The notes under the pieces: model-generated | Seen by the model: the letters and a program-made list of their open reading frames with translations, nothing else | Told to the model about the DNA's origin: nothing | Databases searched by the model: none | Assembly: GCA_000509105.1 (NCBI GenBank) | Contig: BAIF02000111.1 | Coordinates: 90,874 to 154,873 of the forward strand | From: Clostridiales bacterium VE202-21 | Lineage (GTDB): Bacteria; Bacillota; Clostridia; Lachnospirales; Lachnospiraceae | Direction of reading: 5' to 3' | DNA length: 64,000 nt | In this document: piece by piece, positions 25,094 through 32,784 of the stretch | How the letters are laid out: each line of letters begins with the position of its first letter | How positions within the stretch are numbered: the first letter of the stretch is position 1 | Position numbers and translations under genes: made by a program

Positions 25094-26758
25094 CTACTCT
25101 ACGGATAATACATAGTAATATATCGGCTGTCCTCCAAAATGTGCATCCACGTCTGCATCCGGATACAATTCCTCGATCTCCTGTGCAAAGCGGACGGCAT
25201 CCGCCTCCAGGACATCCTGTCCGTAATACAGGCTGATCAGCTCCGTATCTTCGTCTACCAGTGAGGTGAGCATCTCTTTTGCCACGCCCTCTACAGACTG
25301 TCCTACTGCAAGGATCCCTGCGTCGCCAATTCCCATGATATCGCCTTCATGGATCTCTTTGTCATCAATGTGGGTATCCCTGACAGCATATGTGATCTGT
25401 CCGCTCTTTACATTTTTGATCTCTTCATTCATGTTCTCGGCATTGGTATCAATATCGGCCTCAGGCATGTAATTGATTACCGCCGTGATTCCCTGCGGAA
25501 CAGTCTTCGTCGGAATAACCAGGATATCCTTGTCTTTCGTCAGGGACTGCGCCTGATTGGCCGCCAGAATAATATTCTTATTATTCGGAAGAATGAAGAT
25601 ATGATCCGCATTCACCGCATCTATAGCTGTCAGCATATCCTCCGTGCTCGGATTCATCGTCTGTCCGCCTTCAATAATATAATCTACCCCGAGTTCTCTG
25701 AATATCTCATTCATTCCCTCACCGATAGATACTGCAATGAAACCGACTTTTTTTCTGGTTTCCGGCTTTTTAACCGCTTTTTTCTGCTCAGCCGCCTGCT
25801 TTTCAGCGTCCTTGATCAGCTTCTCCTGGTGTTCCTCGCGCATGTTATCGATCTTCATGCGTGACAGCTGTCCATAGGTGAGCGCCTTCTGGATCGCCAG
25901 CCCAGGATCATTCGTGTGTACATGGATCTTTACAATGTCATCGTCCGCAACACACACAATGGAATCGCCGATGGATTCCAGATAAGCCTTAAACTCCGTC
26001 TCATTCGTCTCAGAGAATGGCTTTGAAGTCATAATGATAAACTCGGTGCAGTATCCGAACTTGATATCTGTCTCCGCCTGTGCCCCGGGCCTCACCATAC
26101 TTGTGCCTGAACTTGCCTCAATGGCGCTGTAATCAATCTCTTTTCCCTGGAAAGCGTCGTATGCACCGTTCAATACCTCTACCAGACCTTGTCCGCCGGA
26201 ATCTACAACGCCGGCATCCTTCAGCACCGGAAGCATATCCGGAGTCTTTGAGAGCACATATTCCGCATGTTTCAGAACTTCGGGAATAAAAACTTCCAGA
26301 TCATCTGTCGTCTCTGCCATCTCTGCCGCCTTCTGGGCAATGCCCTTTGCTACCGTAAGTATGGTTCCCTCTTTCGGCTTCATGACCGCCTTATATGCCG
26401 TAGCGCGGGCACGGTCACATGCCTGGGCAAGAACTTGTACGTCGATCTCTCTGTATTCTCGTATCTCTTTTGTAAAACCTCTGAGAAGCTGTGACAGGAT
26501 GACTCCTGAATTCCCTCTGGCCCCTCGGAGGGATCCTGAGGAGATTGCTTTTGACACGGACAGCATATCCGGCTGTTCCAGCGCGCTGACTTCTTTAGCC
26601 GCCGACATAATCGTAAGTGTCATGTTCGTCCCCGTGTCACCGTCTGGTACCGGAAATACATTCAGTTCGTTTATAAATTCCTTTTTAGCCTCCAGATTCG
26701 CTGCCCCCGCCAAAAACATCCTGGTAAGCAGCTCTGTATTTATCGTTTTTGTTGCCAC
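25094..26758 (-). CDS. fakA: Fatty acid kinase catalytic subunit-like protein (DhaL domain, YloV/FakA)
   Basis: A 554-residue protein with a GTG start. The N-terminal DhaL ATP-binding domain has LNVFPVPDGDTGTNMTLTI and LRGARGNSGVILSQLLRGF. A middle domain holds the cysteine-containing FGYCTEFIIM segment, and the C-terminal domain includes ILPNNKNIILAANQAQ. In Firmicutes it phosphorylates fatty acids bound by a FakB (DegV) partner, which is not in this window. It is next to the Asp23 gene, as in Bacillus yloU-yloV. Confidence 0.92.
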   Translation of the reverse strand: MATKTINTELLTRMFLAGAANLEAKKEFINELNVFPVPDGDTGTNMTLTIMSAAKEVSALEQPDMLSVSKAISSGSLRGARGNSGVILSQLLRGFTKEIREYREIDVQVLAQACDRARATAYKAVMKPKEGTILTVAKGIAQKAAEMAETTDDLEVFIPEVLKHAEYVLSKTPDMLPVLKDAGVVDSGGQGLVEVLNGAYDAFQGKEIDYSAIEASSGTSMVRPGAQAETDIKFGYCTEFIIMTSKPFSETNETEFKAYLESIGDSIVCVADDDIVKIHVHTNDPGLAIQKALTYGQLSRMKIDNMREEHQEKLIKDAEKQAAEQKKAVKKPETRKKVGFIAVSIGEGMNEIFRELGVDYIIEGGQTMNPSTEDMLTAIDAVNADHIFILPNNKNIILAANQAQSLTKDKDILVIPTKTVPQGITAVINYMPEADIDTNAENMNEEIKNVKSGQITYAVRDTHIDDKEIHEGDIMGIGDAGILAVGQSVEGVAKEMLTSLVDEDTELISLYYGQDVLEADAVRFAQEIEELYPDADVDAHFGGQPIYYYVLSVE

Positions 26759-26772
26759 GACGAGTATCCTCC

Positions 26773-27135
26773 TTAATCAATCACTCTGACACCTTCGACG
26801 TAGATATTTATTTTATCTACAGTCATGCCAGTAAATTCCTCTACCTTATACTTTACATTGTTCATCAGATTGTCAGAGACTGAAAGAATGTTCACTCCAT
26901 AAGCAACAATCACGTGAAAATCTAGTTCCAGTATATTATCATCAGAAAGCTCCACGCGGATTCCGTGAGTCAGGCTTTCCTTTTTTAACAGCCTGACAAA
27001 GCCGTCTTTCATATTAACCGCAGCCATCCCGACGATCCCGAAACACTCAACCGCCACGGAGCCTGCATACTTGGCAATTACATCGGGATTGATCGTAATA
27101 ATTCCAAGATCCGTACTCATGCTACCCTTCATCAT
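26773..27135 (-). CDS. Asp23/Gls24 family protein (YloU-like)
   Basis: A 120-residue alkaline-shock-type protein. Signatures: GIITINPDVIAKYAGSVAVE, CFGIVGMAAVN, and the late VDKINIYVEGVRVID. GGAGG precedes a double ATG. The family sits at the membrane or cell envelope; its function is poorly known. It is co-transcribed with fakA, 14 bp apart. Confidence 0.9.
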   Translation of the reverse strand: MMKGSMSTDLGIITINPDVIAKYAGSVAVECFGIVGMAAVNMKDGFVRLLKKESLTHGIRVELSDDNILELDFHVIVAYGVNILSVSDNLMNNVKYKVEEFTGMTVDKINIYVEGVRVID

Positions 27136-27206
27136 ATATAACCTCCAGTTCTCGAATGGATTTTTCGCATAATCAACACAGGTATTATACTCTCTTTATC
27201 ACAAAT

Positions 27207-27812
27207 TTACAATATAGATTCATAAAGTGCTGCCAAAACATCCAGAATCTGCTCCTCCGGTATGCTTCCGCTGTCCAGACAGATATCGTATTGAGTCATA
27301 TCTTCCCACTTTTTGTCCGTAAAGTAGTTATAATAATATCTGCGCTGTTTGTCAATCTTTTTTATAAGGGTGGCTGCCTCACGCTCGTCAATGGAGGCAC
27401 GCTCCATAATTCTCTCAACCCGCTTTTCAAATGGCGCATGTATAAAAACGCTTCTGCACCCATTTGTACCTTTCAGTATCTCGTCAGCGCATCGTCCCAC
27501 GATGATACAGTCTTCCTTCTCCGCAAGCCCTTTGATGATCTCGGCCTGCGTATAGAAAAGAACATCATTCATAGGTTCAAAGCGGAACTTCCGATCCATC
27601 TGCACCTCGTCCTCCACCGGATATCTCCACGGATTCGCTCTCTTCTCATCCACCTTAAGCAGTTCTTCATAGGAAATGTGCTGCCTCTCTCCGGCTATCT
27701 TAATCAACTCTTTATCATAATAATGAATTCCGAGCCTCTGAGATAATTTTTTTGCAATATCATGCCCGTTACTTCCGTACTGCCTGCCAATCGTAATTAC
27801 TCGTCTGCCCAT
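27207..27812 (-). CDS. Cytidylate kinase-like family protein
   Basis: About 201 residues. It starts MGRRVITIGRQYGSNGHDIA, a P-loop variant typical of the cytidylate kinase-like (AAA_26) family, and has DCIIVGRCADEIL and a LID-type region RRYYYNYFTDKKW. It is separate from the true cmk at 48.6 kb, so the substrate is probably different. The ATG at 27812 has GGGGAA upstream and is preferred to a GTG 12 bases earlier. Confidence 0.8.
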   Translation of the reverse strand: MGRRVITIGRQYGSNGHDIAKKLSQRLGIHYYDKELIKIAGERQHISYEELLKVDEKRANPWRYPVEDEVQMDRKFRFEPMNDVLFYTQAEIIKGLAEKEDCIIVGRCADEILKGTNGCRSVFIHAPFEKRVERIMERASIDEREAATLIKKIDKQRRYYYNYFTDKKWEDMTQYDICLDSGSIPEEQILDVLAALYESIL

Positions 27813-27958
27813 AGTATTCCCCACTTTCCGCCCGGTTTGAAGGCTTAATTTCTTGTTTAAATTCTATGTCAATTTTAACATGAATTCGAAATTATGGGAA
27901 CCAAAAAAGAAAAACCGCCTTCTTTTTTCATTTTACTTCCATAAATTCAAAAAAATGC

Positions 27959-27987
27959 TTGCTTTTAGAAATTCTTTCTGCTAAAAT
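27959..27987 (+). promoter_or_regulatory. rpmB promoter
   Basis: TTGCTT (27959-27964), a 17-bp spacer and TAAAAT (27982-27987) lie about 45 bp upstream of rpmB. No structured leader is seen between the promoter and the AGGAGG site. Confidence 0.6.
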
Positions 27988-28039
27988 AACAGTGTTGTGA
28001 GTCTGTAAGGACTATTTCAGATTGTTAGGAGGTGCAATG

Positions 28040-28225
28040 ATGGCTAAATGTGCTATTTGTGAAAAGGGTGCTCACTTCGGAAATAATGTAAGCCACTCTC
28101 ATAGAAAATCACCAAAGATGTGGAAATCAAATGTGAAATCCGTTAGAGTTAAAACAGAAGGCGGATCAAAAAAAATGTACGTTTGTACTTCCTGCTTAAA
28201 ATCAGGACGCGTAGAACGTGCTTAA
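28040..28225 (+). CDS. rpmB: 50S ribosomal protein L28
   Basis: 61 residues from MAKCAICEKGAHFGNNVSHS. An ATG three bases upstream could also be used; AGGAGG precedes both. Two CxxC pairs (CAIC and CTSC) make the zinc-binding form of L28. Conserved core: HSHRKSPKMWKSNVKSVRVK. It is followed by a strong terminator and lies near fakA/yloU, as in Bacillus. Confidence 0.97.
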   Translation: MAKCAICEKGAHFGNNVSHSHRKSPKMWKSNVKSVRVKTEGGSKKMYVCTSCLKSGRVERA

Positions 28226-28248
28226 TCTGGACATCAAACGACACGGGG

Positions 28249-28277
28249 GTACTCACTATAAAGTGGGTACTTTTTTT
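28249..28277 (+). terminator. rpmB terminator
   Basis: GTACTCAC and GTGGGTAC form an 8-bp stem (one G-U) around TATAAA, followed by seven T residues (28271-28277). 23 bp past the rpmB stop. Confidence 0.85.
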
Positions 28278-28294
28278 ATACGGATTTTTAGTGT

Positions 28295-28609
28295 CTGGAT
28301 GGGGCGCCTGTGCAAGGAGGGGAAGATGCGGCTGGGAACAGGGAATGCTCTTTCTGTATACGGGTCATTTGCTAAGAACGGCTAAATGAAAAACCTGCTG
28401 TATTTTGAGGCACCGGAGACATTCACTGCACAATCTTGATGATTGTGCAGCTCAGGTCTCCTTGAAACCGGCTTTGTGAGCCGATTTCATCCTCAAAATA
28501 CAGCAGGTTTTTCATTAAGCCGTTCTAACGCGCATTTTACGCATTCAGAAAGAGCATTCCCTGTTCCCAGCCGCATCTTCCCCTCCTTGCACAGGCTAGG
28601 CGCATCCGG
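28295..28609. repeat. Palindromic element 3 (315 bp, three-way junction)
   Basis: Arms 28295-28410 and 28491-28609 pair closely: GCAAGGAGGGGAAGATGCGG and AACAGGGAATGCTCTTTCTG are exact. Inside are hairpin A, 28415-28461 (GGAGAC/GTCTCC closing CTGCACAATC/GATTGTGCAG), and hairpin B, 28464-28488 (GAAACCGGCT/AGCCGATTTC). The tail GCATCCGGCCGGAAGAAAA follows, and GGCGGCGGATTGGG at about 28650. Starts 17 bp after the rpmB terminator. Confidence 0.85.
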
Positions 28610-28841
28610 CCGGAAGAAAAAAGCGTAAAAATGGGGGAGGTACCTGCGGTGGCGGCGGATTGGGCTGGGAAAACGGATAAATTGGGCTGGAGATGGTTGT
28701 TATGGAATGCCCCTACCTTTAACTACCTATATGTAAGATGAATCGCCTGTGGCACCAATTTTCAACAATTCCTTATACATAGATACTTCCGCGCAGGAAG
28801 GCAAATACGCCGCCCCCGTCCGTCCCGGCCGGATGCGCCTA

Positions 28842-29132
28842 GCTGAGGGAGAGTCGGGACTGGTTTTTGGCGGGGCTGTATATGCCGTTTGGACGCCCTC
28901 AGAACGCGATTAGAAGCAGTTACAGAGAAAATGCGGGGAATAGAGGGCAGGATTTGATTTTCAAAATCAAATCCTGTTGCCGCCGGCGGCGCGAATGCAT
29001 CGGCATTCGGGCCAACTGCGGCAAGTACCTCTATTCCCCGCATTTTCACTGTTACTGCTTCTTATCAAGTGGCGCGGGCATCCAAACGGCATATGCAGCC
29101 CTGCCGGAAACCAGTCCCGACTCTCCCTCAGC
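28842..29132. repeat. Palindromic element 4 (291 bp, three-way junction, reverse orientation)
   Basis: Arms 28842-28945 and 29029-29132 pair, with GCTGAGGGAGAGTCGGGACT exact. Hairpin A, 28948-28976, is a 29-base near-perfect palindrome (CAGGATTTGATTTT). Hairpin B, 28977-29024, is closed by TTGCCGC/GCGGCAA. The conserved tail is on the left in reverse (GGCCGGATGCGCCTAGCT at 28828-28845), so it faces element 3. Between them, 28610-28825 holds no gene. Confidence 0.85.
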
Positions 29133-29136
29133 GTCC

Positions 29137-29271
29137 CTACCCACAAAACAATTTATATCCTGCCGCCAGACATATGAATGTGACCAGCAGTCCGATTGCG
29201 TTGGGCAGTGCCAGCATGACAAACATTCCTATTGCAAACCAGAGTAATGCAAACCCTATTACTTTTTTCAT
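29137..29271 (-). CDS. 44-residue single-pass or hairpin membrane protein
   Basis: Read directly from the minus strand: it starts MKKVIGFALLWFAIGM and continues hydrophobic almost to its end (GYKLFCG). It is mostly membrane-spanning, with one or two helices. The ribosome site (GCGGGAC) is weak. It lies 50 bp downstream of ytfJ on the same strand and stops 4 bp before palindromic element 4. Similar short proteins exist in this clade as far as I recall; no function can be stated. Confidence 0.5.
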   Translation of the reverse strand: MKKVIGFALLWFAIGMFVMLALPNAIGLLVTFICLAAGYKLFCG

Positions 29272-29321
29272 AATCTGTCCCGCTTCCGGCAGGTGGTTTG
29301 GTATTATTTTATGCCCGGATT

Positions 29322-29735
29322 TTAAATTTGTGCATCATTTTCAGTGGAATCTTCGGAATTCAGAATATCCATGACATCATCCTCGGTCACTTTGTCTTCT
29401 TTCTTCGTTGTGAACTTGTCTACCATGTCCGGTACCATATCCAGAAGCTTGGTGATCGTATCCTGGTTCTTGATGTTGACCAGCTTGGTTGTCCCGTTTT
29501 TGATGACCAGAACCGCGCTTGGGGTGATCTTGCCGCCCATTCCTCCTGTGCCTCTGCCTTTTTTATCACCGTTAAAATAACCGGCGCCCATTCCAAACGA
29601 TACATCCACCAGCGGGAGGATAATGGTATCGTTGATGTGGATCGCATCCCCCACTACTGTCTTGGATGTCACAACATTGTCCATTCCCTGAAATAACGCC
29701 TCCACAGTCTCCTTAAAATTACTTCCTTCTGCCAT
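29322..29735 (-). CDS. ytfJ: GerW/YtfJ family spore protein
   Basis: A 137-residue protein with AAGGAGG. Conserved: TVVGDAIHINDTIILPLVDV and the glycine-rich FGMGAGYFNGDKK with GGMGGKITPSAVLVI. In Bacillus YtfJ is made in the forespore and affects germination. The ytfI-like gene lies directly upstream, as in Bacillus ytfI-ytfJ. The C-terminus is acidic. Confidence 0.92.
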   Translation of the reverse strand: MAEGSNFKETVEALFQGMDNVVTSKTVVGDAIHINDTIILPLVDVSFGMGAGYFNGDKKGRGTGGMGGKITPSAVLVIKNGTTKLVNIKNQDTITKLLDMVPDMVDKFTTKKEDKVTEDDVMDILNSEDSTENDAQI

Positions 29736-29770
29736 GCCTGAATCCTCCTTAATCTTTCATACTTATTTTG

Positions 29771-30685
29771 CTACAGTTCAAATTTTCTGATATGCCTGAA
29801 TGTGGTGCGCACGTTTTTGTTCCATATGAGATTCCATCCCACAATCACCACATAGAGAACGCGCAGTTTGCCGGAAATTGCAATGTCCCCTTCCAGTACC
29901 CTGTGTTCAAAATCCGGCTGAATATTTGTATGTTTTCCCAGAAACGGATATATCATACTAATGAGGCCGAGCACCTTTCCCGTTATGCTTGGGTCTTCAA
30001 ATCCAAAATGGATATCTGCCTCCAGCCGCTTCGGCTTCAAAAAGCGTAACAGCCGCCGCAGTTCCTTGAGTGCCGTGAAGAATGCGGATCTGTGGACCTC
30101 GTCCTCTATGAACTCCAGCAGTGTGTCCTTCTTCTCCAATAATGACCTTATGGTATCACAAATCTTCTTAAAAGTATATTTTATCTTATGATAAATTTTC
30201 TGTAACCATTTTACGCTTTTCTCATACTTTTTCTCAACTCTGGAAGCAATGCTTTCTCTTTCTGCCTCTGTTTTTTCATCACCTGACGGGGAGCGCTGAT
30301 TGTCTGAATGATTCTCATTTTCCTCTACCGAATCACGCATCTCTTCCCTGAGCAGTTTTTCCAGATTGTTTTCCTCCGCTGGATCGTCTTCTCTATATTT
30401 TTCCTGTAAATGCCCTTCCTTCTGCTCCTTATACGTCCGGCTCGCATCCGGCGGCTTCTCTTCCACTATATTCTTGTCCTTCTGGTCTTCCAGCCGCTGC
30501 TGTGCGCCATTGTCCATCAGCTCTTCCAGCGCTTTCAGATCTTCCTCCTCGGTATGTTTTACAGCCTTGGCAGGCTCGTAATCCTCATCTTCAGTATGTT
30601 TCGCAGCCTGGCGGGCTCGTGTGCCTCTTCCCAGTCTTCTTCCGCGCCCCCATACAGCTTCTTCCAGGCGATCCGTACTGTCCAC
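29771..30685 (-). CDS. ytfI: DUF2953 (YtfI-like) protein, C-terminal part (frameshifted)
   Basis: A frame of 304 residues whose first 25 are out-of-frame artefact. From about residue 25 it holds acidic low-complexity sequence, beginning with the repeat AAKHTEDEDYEPAKAVKHTE. The DUF2953 C-terminal core follows (RLEADIHFGFEDPSITGKVL, WNLIWNKNVRTTFRHIRK). It belongs with 30559-30909; one base is missing near 30609-30610. The intact gene would span 29771-30909 (about 379 residues). Confidence 0.8.
   Translation of the reverse strand: MDSTDRLEEAVWGRGRRLGRGTRARQAAKHTEDEDYEPAKAVKHTEEEDLKALEELMDNGAQQRLEDQKDKNIVEEKPPDASRTYKEQKEGHLQEKYREDDPAEENNLEKLLREEMRDSVEENENHSDNQRSPSGDEKTEAERESIASRVEKKYEKSVKWLQKIYHKIKYTFKKICDTIRSLLEKKDTLLEFIEDEVHRSAFFTALKELRRLLRFLKPKRLEADIHFGFEDPSITGKVLGLISMIYPFLGKHTNIQPDFEHRVLEGDIAISGKLRVLYVVIVGWNLIWNKNVRTTFRHIRKFEL
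30536..30618. repeat. Tandem 42/41-bp coding repeat in ytfI
   Basis: Copy 30536-30577 has 42 bases and copy 30578-30618 has 41. On the coding strand they read GAGCCTGCCAAGGCTG and GAGCCCGCCAGGCTG: the second string lacks one A. The intact copy encodes EPAKAVKHTEEEDL; restoring the base gives EPAKAAKHTEDEDY in the other, joining the two reading frames. Confidence 0.85.
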
Positions 30686-30909
30686 ATGAGCTTTCCCCCA
30701 TCATAGACGGCACTGCCGCTCACAAGATGCATAAACCACGAAAACCGGATCTTCCCATAGAGAGAGTCCAGGGTTCCCCTGCACCTCCCCTCCGCCCTGT
30801 AACGCAGAGGCACAAAAAAGACAATGCAAATCAGCAATACCAGTAAGCCCAGTATTGCAAGCAATATCCATCCTATAATTTTTAGAATCAAAAGGATTAT
30901 ATGTAACAT
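30559..30909 (-). CDS. ytfI: DUF2953 (YtfI-like) protein, N-terminal part (frameshifted)
   Basis: Residues 1-35 carry a membrane helix (LLILKIIGWILLAILGLLVL); VPLRYRAEGRCRG and FSWFMHLVSGSAVYDGGK follow, the start of DUF2953. After KKLYGGAEEDWEEAHEPA the frame leaves the family and stops. The break lies in a tandem 42-bp repeat whose first copy has lost one base. It co-occurs with ytfJ, so a sporulation role is inferred. Confidence 0.78.
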   Translation of the reverse strand: MLHIILLILKIIGWILLAILGLLVLLICIVFFVPLRYRAEGRCRGTLDSLYGKIRFSWFMHLVSGSAVYDGGKLMWTVRIAWKKLYGGAEEDWEEAHEPARLRNILKMRITSLPRL

Positions 30910-30915
30910 CCGCTT

Positions 30916-31260
30916 TTACACTCTGCCTTCCTCATATTCTTTTTGGCGCCTCTGGATATAGCCCCGTATATCCAGGTCATTGGTCTTTTTATAGATATCT
31001 TCTGCAATAGCCTCCACCAGATAGAGGGCATCATCATATCCTTTCGCAATCCCCACGACAAATACGGGCGTATTTTCATAGATATGCTGTTTGTACAGCA
31101 GGGAAGAATAAAATTCCAGATGATTCTGCTCTCCCTGCGAAAGCGTGATGACATAGACGGAAGGCTGCAGGCTGTTGCTTTCCAGCTTCTGCATGACCTT
31201 CTCCTTTTTATCCTCCAGATCCTCACTGACATATAAGTTACAGTAAAATGTCATTTGCAT
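30916..31260 (-). CDS. Conserved hypothetical protein
   Basis: A 114-residue soluble protein (MQMTFYCNLYVSEDLEDKKE). The ATG at 31260 has AGGTGG eight bases upstream and is preferred to a GTG 12 bases earlier. Contains SVYVITLSQGEQNHLEFYSS and VVGIAKGYDDALYLVEAIAE. I do not recognise the family. It sits between the PBP gene and ytfI in the same direction. Confidence 0.7.
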   Translation of the reverse strand: MQMTFYCNLYVSEDLEDKKEKVMQKLESNSLQPSVYVITLSQGEQNHLEFYSSLLYKQHIYENTPVFVVGIAKGYDDALYLVEAIAEDIYKKTNDLDIRGYIQRRQKEYEEGRV

Positions 31261-31278
31261 ACTCTTCACCACCTGGCA

Positions 31279-32784
31279 TTAATAGTAATAAGAATCCAGT
31301 ATCTGCTTGGCAATCGGCACTGCCTTTGCCCCCGCATCTCCGTCATATCCTTCGATGATTACACTGATCACCAGTTCCGGATTGTCTACATTTGTAAAAC
31401 CGATGAACCAGGAGTGCGTCTTCTCCCCGTCATCCATGCTGTATTCTGCCGTTCCTGTCTTACCGGCAACTGTGTAGGACTGGCCGCTCAGCATCGTTGC
31501 TGTACCCTCGTCAACAACGGCCTTCATATAATCCTTTAACTGGGATGCCTCATCGGAAGTCATCAGTCTTTTATAGCTCTTTGGAACATTTTTCCTGATT
31601 TCTGCTCCGTTTGCATTAGTTACCTTCTCCACAAGATATGGTTCCATCAGAGTGCCGCCGTTTGCAACTGCTGCAGTAATCAATGCCATATGGTATGGGC
31701 TGACCAGTGTCTCGCCCTGCCCCATGGCGGTCATCATCATTTCCGCACCGCTGGAATTCTCATTAATTCTGAAAGATCCTTTCGAGTAATCCAGGACAGA
31801 CGGAAGCTTCTTATTAAATAGAAGTTCTTCCGCAGTTTCCCTATAAGACGTTTTGTTCAGAGAGAGACCGATATTAGCAAAAGAGGAATTACAGGAATTG
31901 GCCATGGAGCTTCTCAGATCCTGCAGGCCGTGCACTGTACTGTCAAAGCAGTGGATCGTAACTCCCTCTGCGGTGATCTCACCGGCACAGTCATAGCTGT
32001 AATTCGCATAATCACTGTGCTCCCTGATGTATTCCAGTGCGGTTACCACTTTAAATGTGGACCCCGGCGCATACTGCCCCTGTGTAGCGCGGTTCAGCAG
32101 CGGACTTTCACTGTCGTTTGCATTCAGTGCTTCCCAGTCTGCCGCCACGCTGTTGGGATCATAAGTTGGCCCGGATACCATGGTCAGGATCTTCCCTGTA
32201 CTTGCTTCCATCACCACCACGGCCCCTTTATTACCGCCAAGTGCATTGTAGGCAGCCTGCTGGAGATCTGCGTCAAGGGTTGTGACTACAGTATCTCCCA
32301 TATTCTTTTCGTCTTTGAATTCATTCATCAGCTTCTGCGGAAAAAAGGCATTCGAGGTAAGCAGTTCAAAGTTCTCAACGGATTCCAGCCCGCTCTTCCC
32401 GGTTGATGGAAAGCTGTACCCAACGACATGGGCAAAAGCTGCGCCATAAGGGTAATTGCGCACTTCTGTCCCGTCCTCTGCTACGTTCGTCTCCGCCAGC
32501 ACATTTCCGTTTTTATCTACAATATTCCCGCGGATTACCCGATCCGCAAATGCATCCTGCCGTTCATTATACGGGCTGTTTACAATAGTCTTGGCACGAA
32601 CGATATTAAAATATACCATATAGGCCATTAAGGCAAGAAACAGAGCGACAAACAAGTACGTGACCCTAGCGAACTCTTTGTTTCGGAACTTCTTCGAACG
32701 CTGGTTTTTTGCCCGGCTGTTTTTTCCGCGGCGCCTTTCCTGGCTGTTCACTTCTTCGTAATTCTCTCTCTCTTCTCTTCTCAA
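31279..32784 (-). CDS. Penicillin-binding protein (class B transpeptidase)
   Basis: About 490-501 residues. A basic N-terminus and a membrane helix (VTYLFVALFLALMAYMVYF) are followed by a transpeptidase domain with the active-site motifs PGSTFKVV (SxxK), SMANSCNSS (SxN) and GKTGTAEYS (KTG). No PASTA domain; it resembles the PbpA/SpoVD partner of SEDS glycosyltransferases. The start is uncertain: TTG at 32784 or GTG at 32751. Both lie inside the end of the upstream ftsW/spoVE gene. Together the pair would polymerise and cross-link peptidoglycan for division or spore cortex. Confidence 0.9.
   Translation of the reverse strand: MRREERENYEEVNSQERRRGKNSRAKNQRSKKFRNKEFARVTYLFVALFLALMAYMVYFNIVRAKTIVNSPYNERQDAFADRVIRGNIVDKNGNVLAETNVAEDGTEVRNYPYGAAFAHVVGYSFPSTGKSGLESVENFELLTSNAFFPQKLMNEFKDEKNMGDTVVTTLDADLQQAAYNALGGNKGAVVVMEASTGKILTMVSGPTYDPNSVAADWEALNANDSESPLLNRATQGQYAPGSTFKVVTALEYIREHSDYANYSYDCAGEITAEGVTIHCFDSTVHGLQDLRSSMANSCNSSFANIGLSLNKTSYRETAEELLFNKKLPSVLDYSKGSFRINENSSGAEMMMTAMGQGETLVSPYHMALITAAVANGGTLMEPYLVEKVTNANGAEIRKNVPKSYKRLMTSDEASQLKDYMKAVVDEGTATMLSGQSYTVAGKTGTAEYSMDDGEKTHSWFIGFTNVDNPELVISVIIEGYDGDAGAKAVPIAKQILDSYYY

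Noticed and set aside
28226..29130. Several open frames of 60-126 codons in the gap
   Set aside because: They follow the palindrome arms, and their two strands give mirror-like peptides. Only the 44-residue frame at 29137-29271 lies outside an arm and looks like protein.
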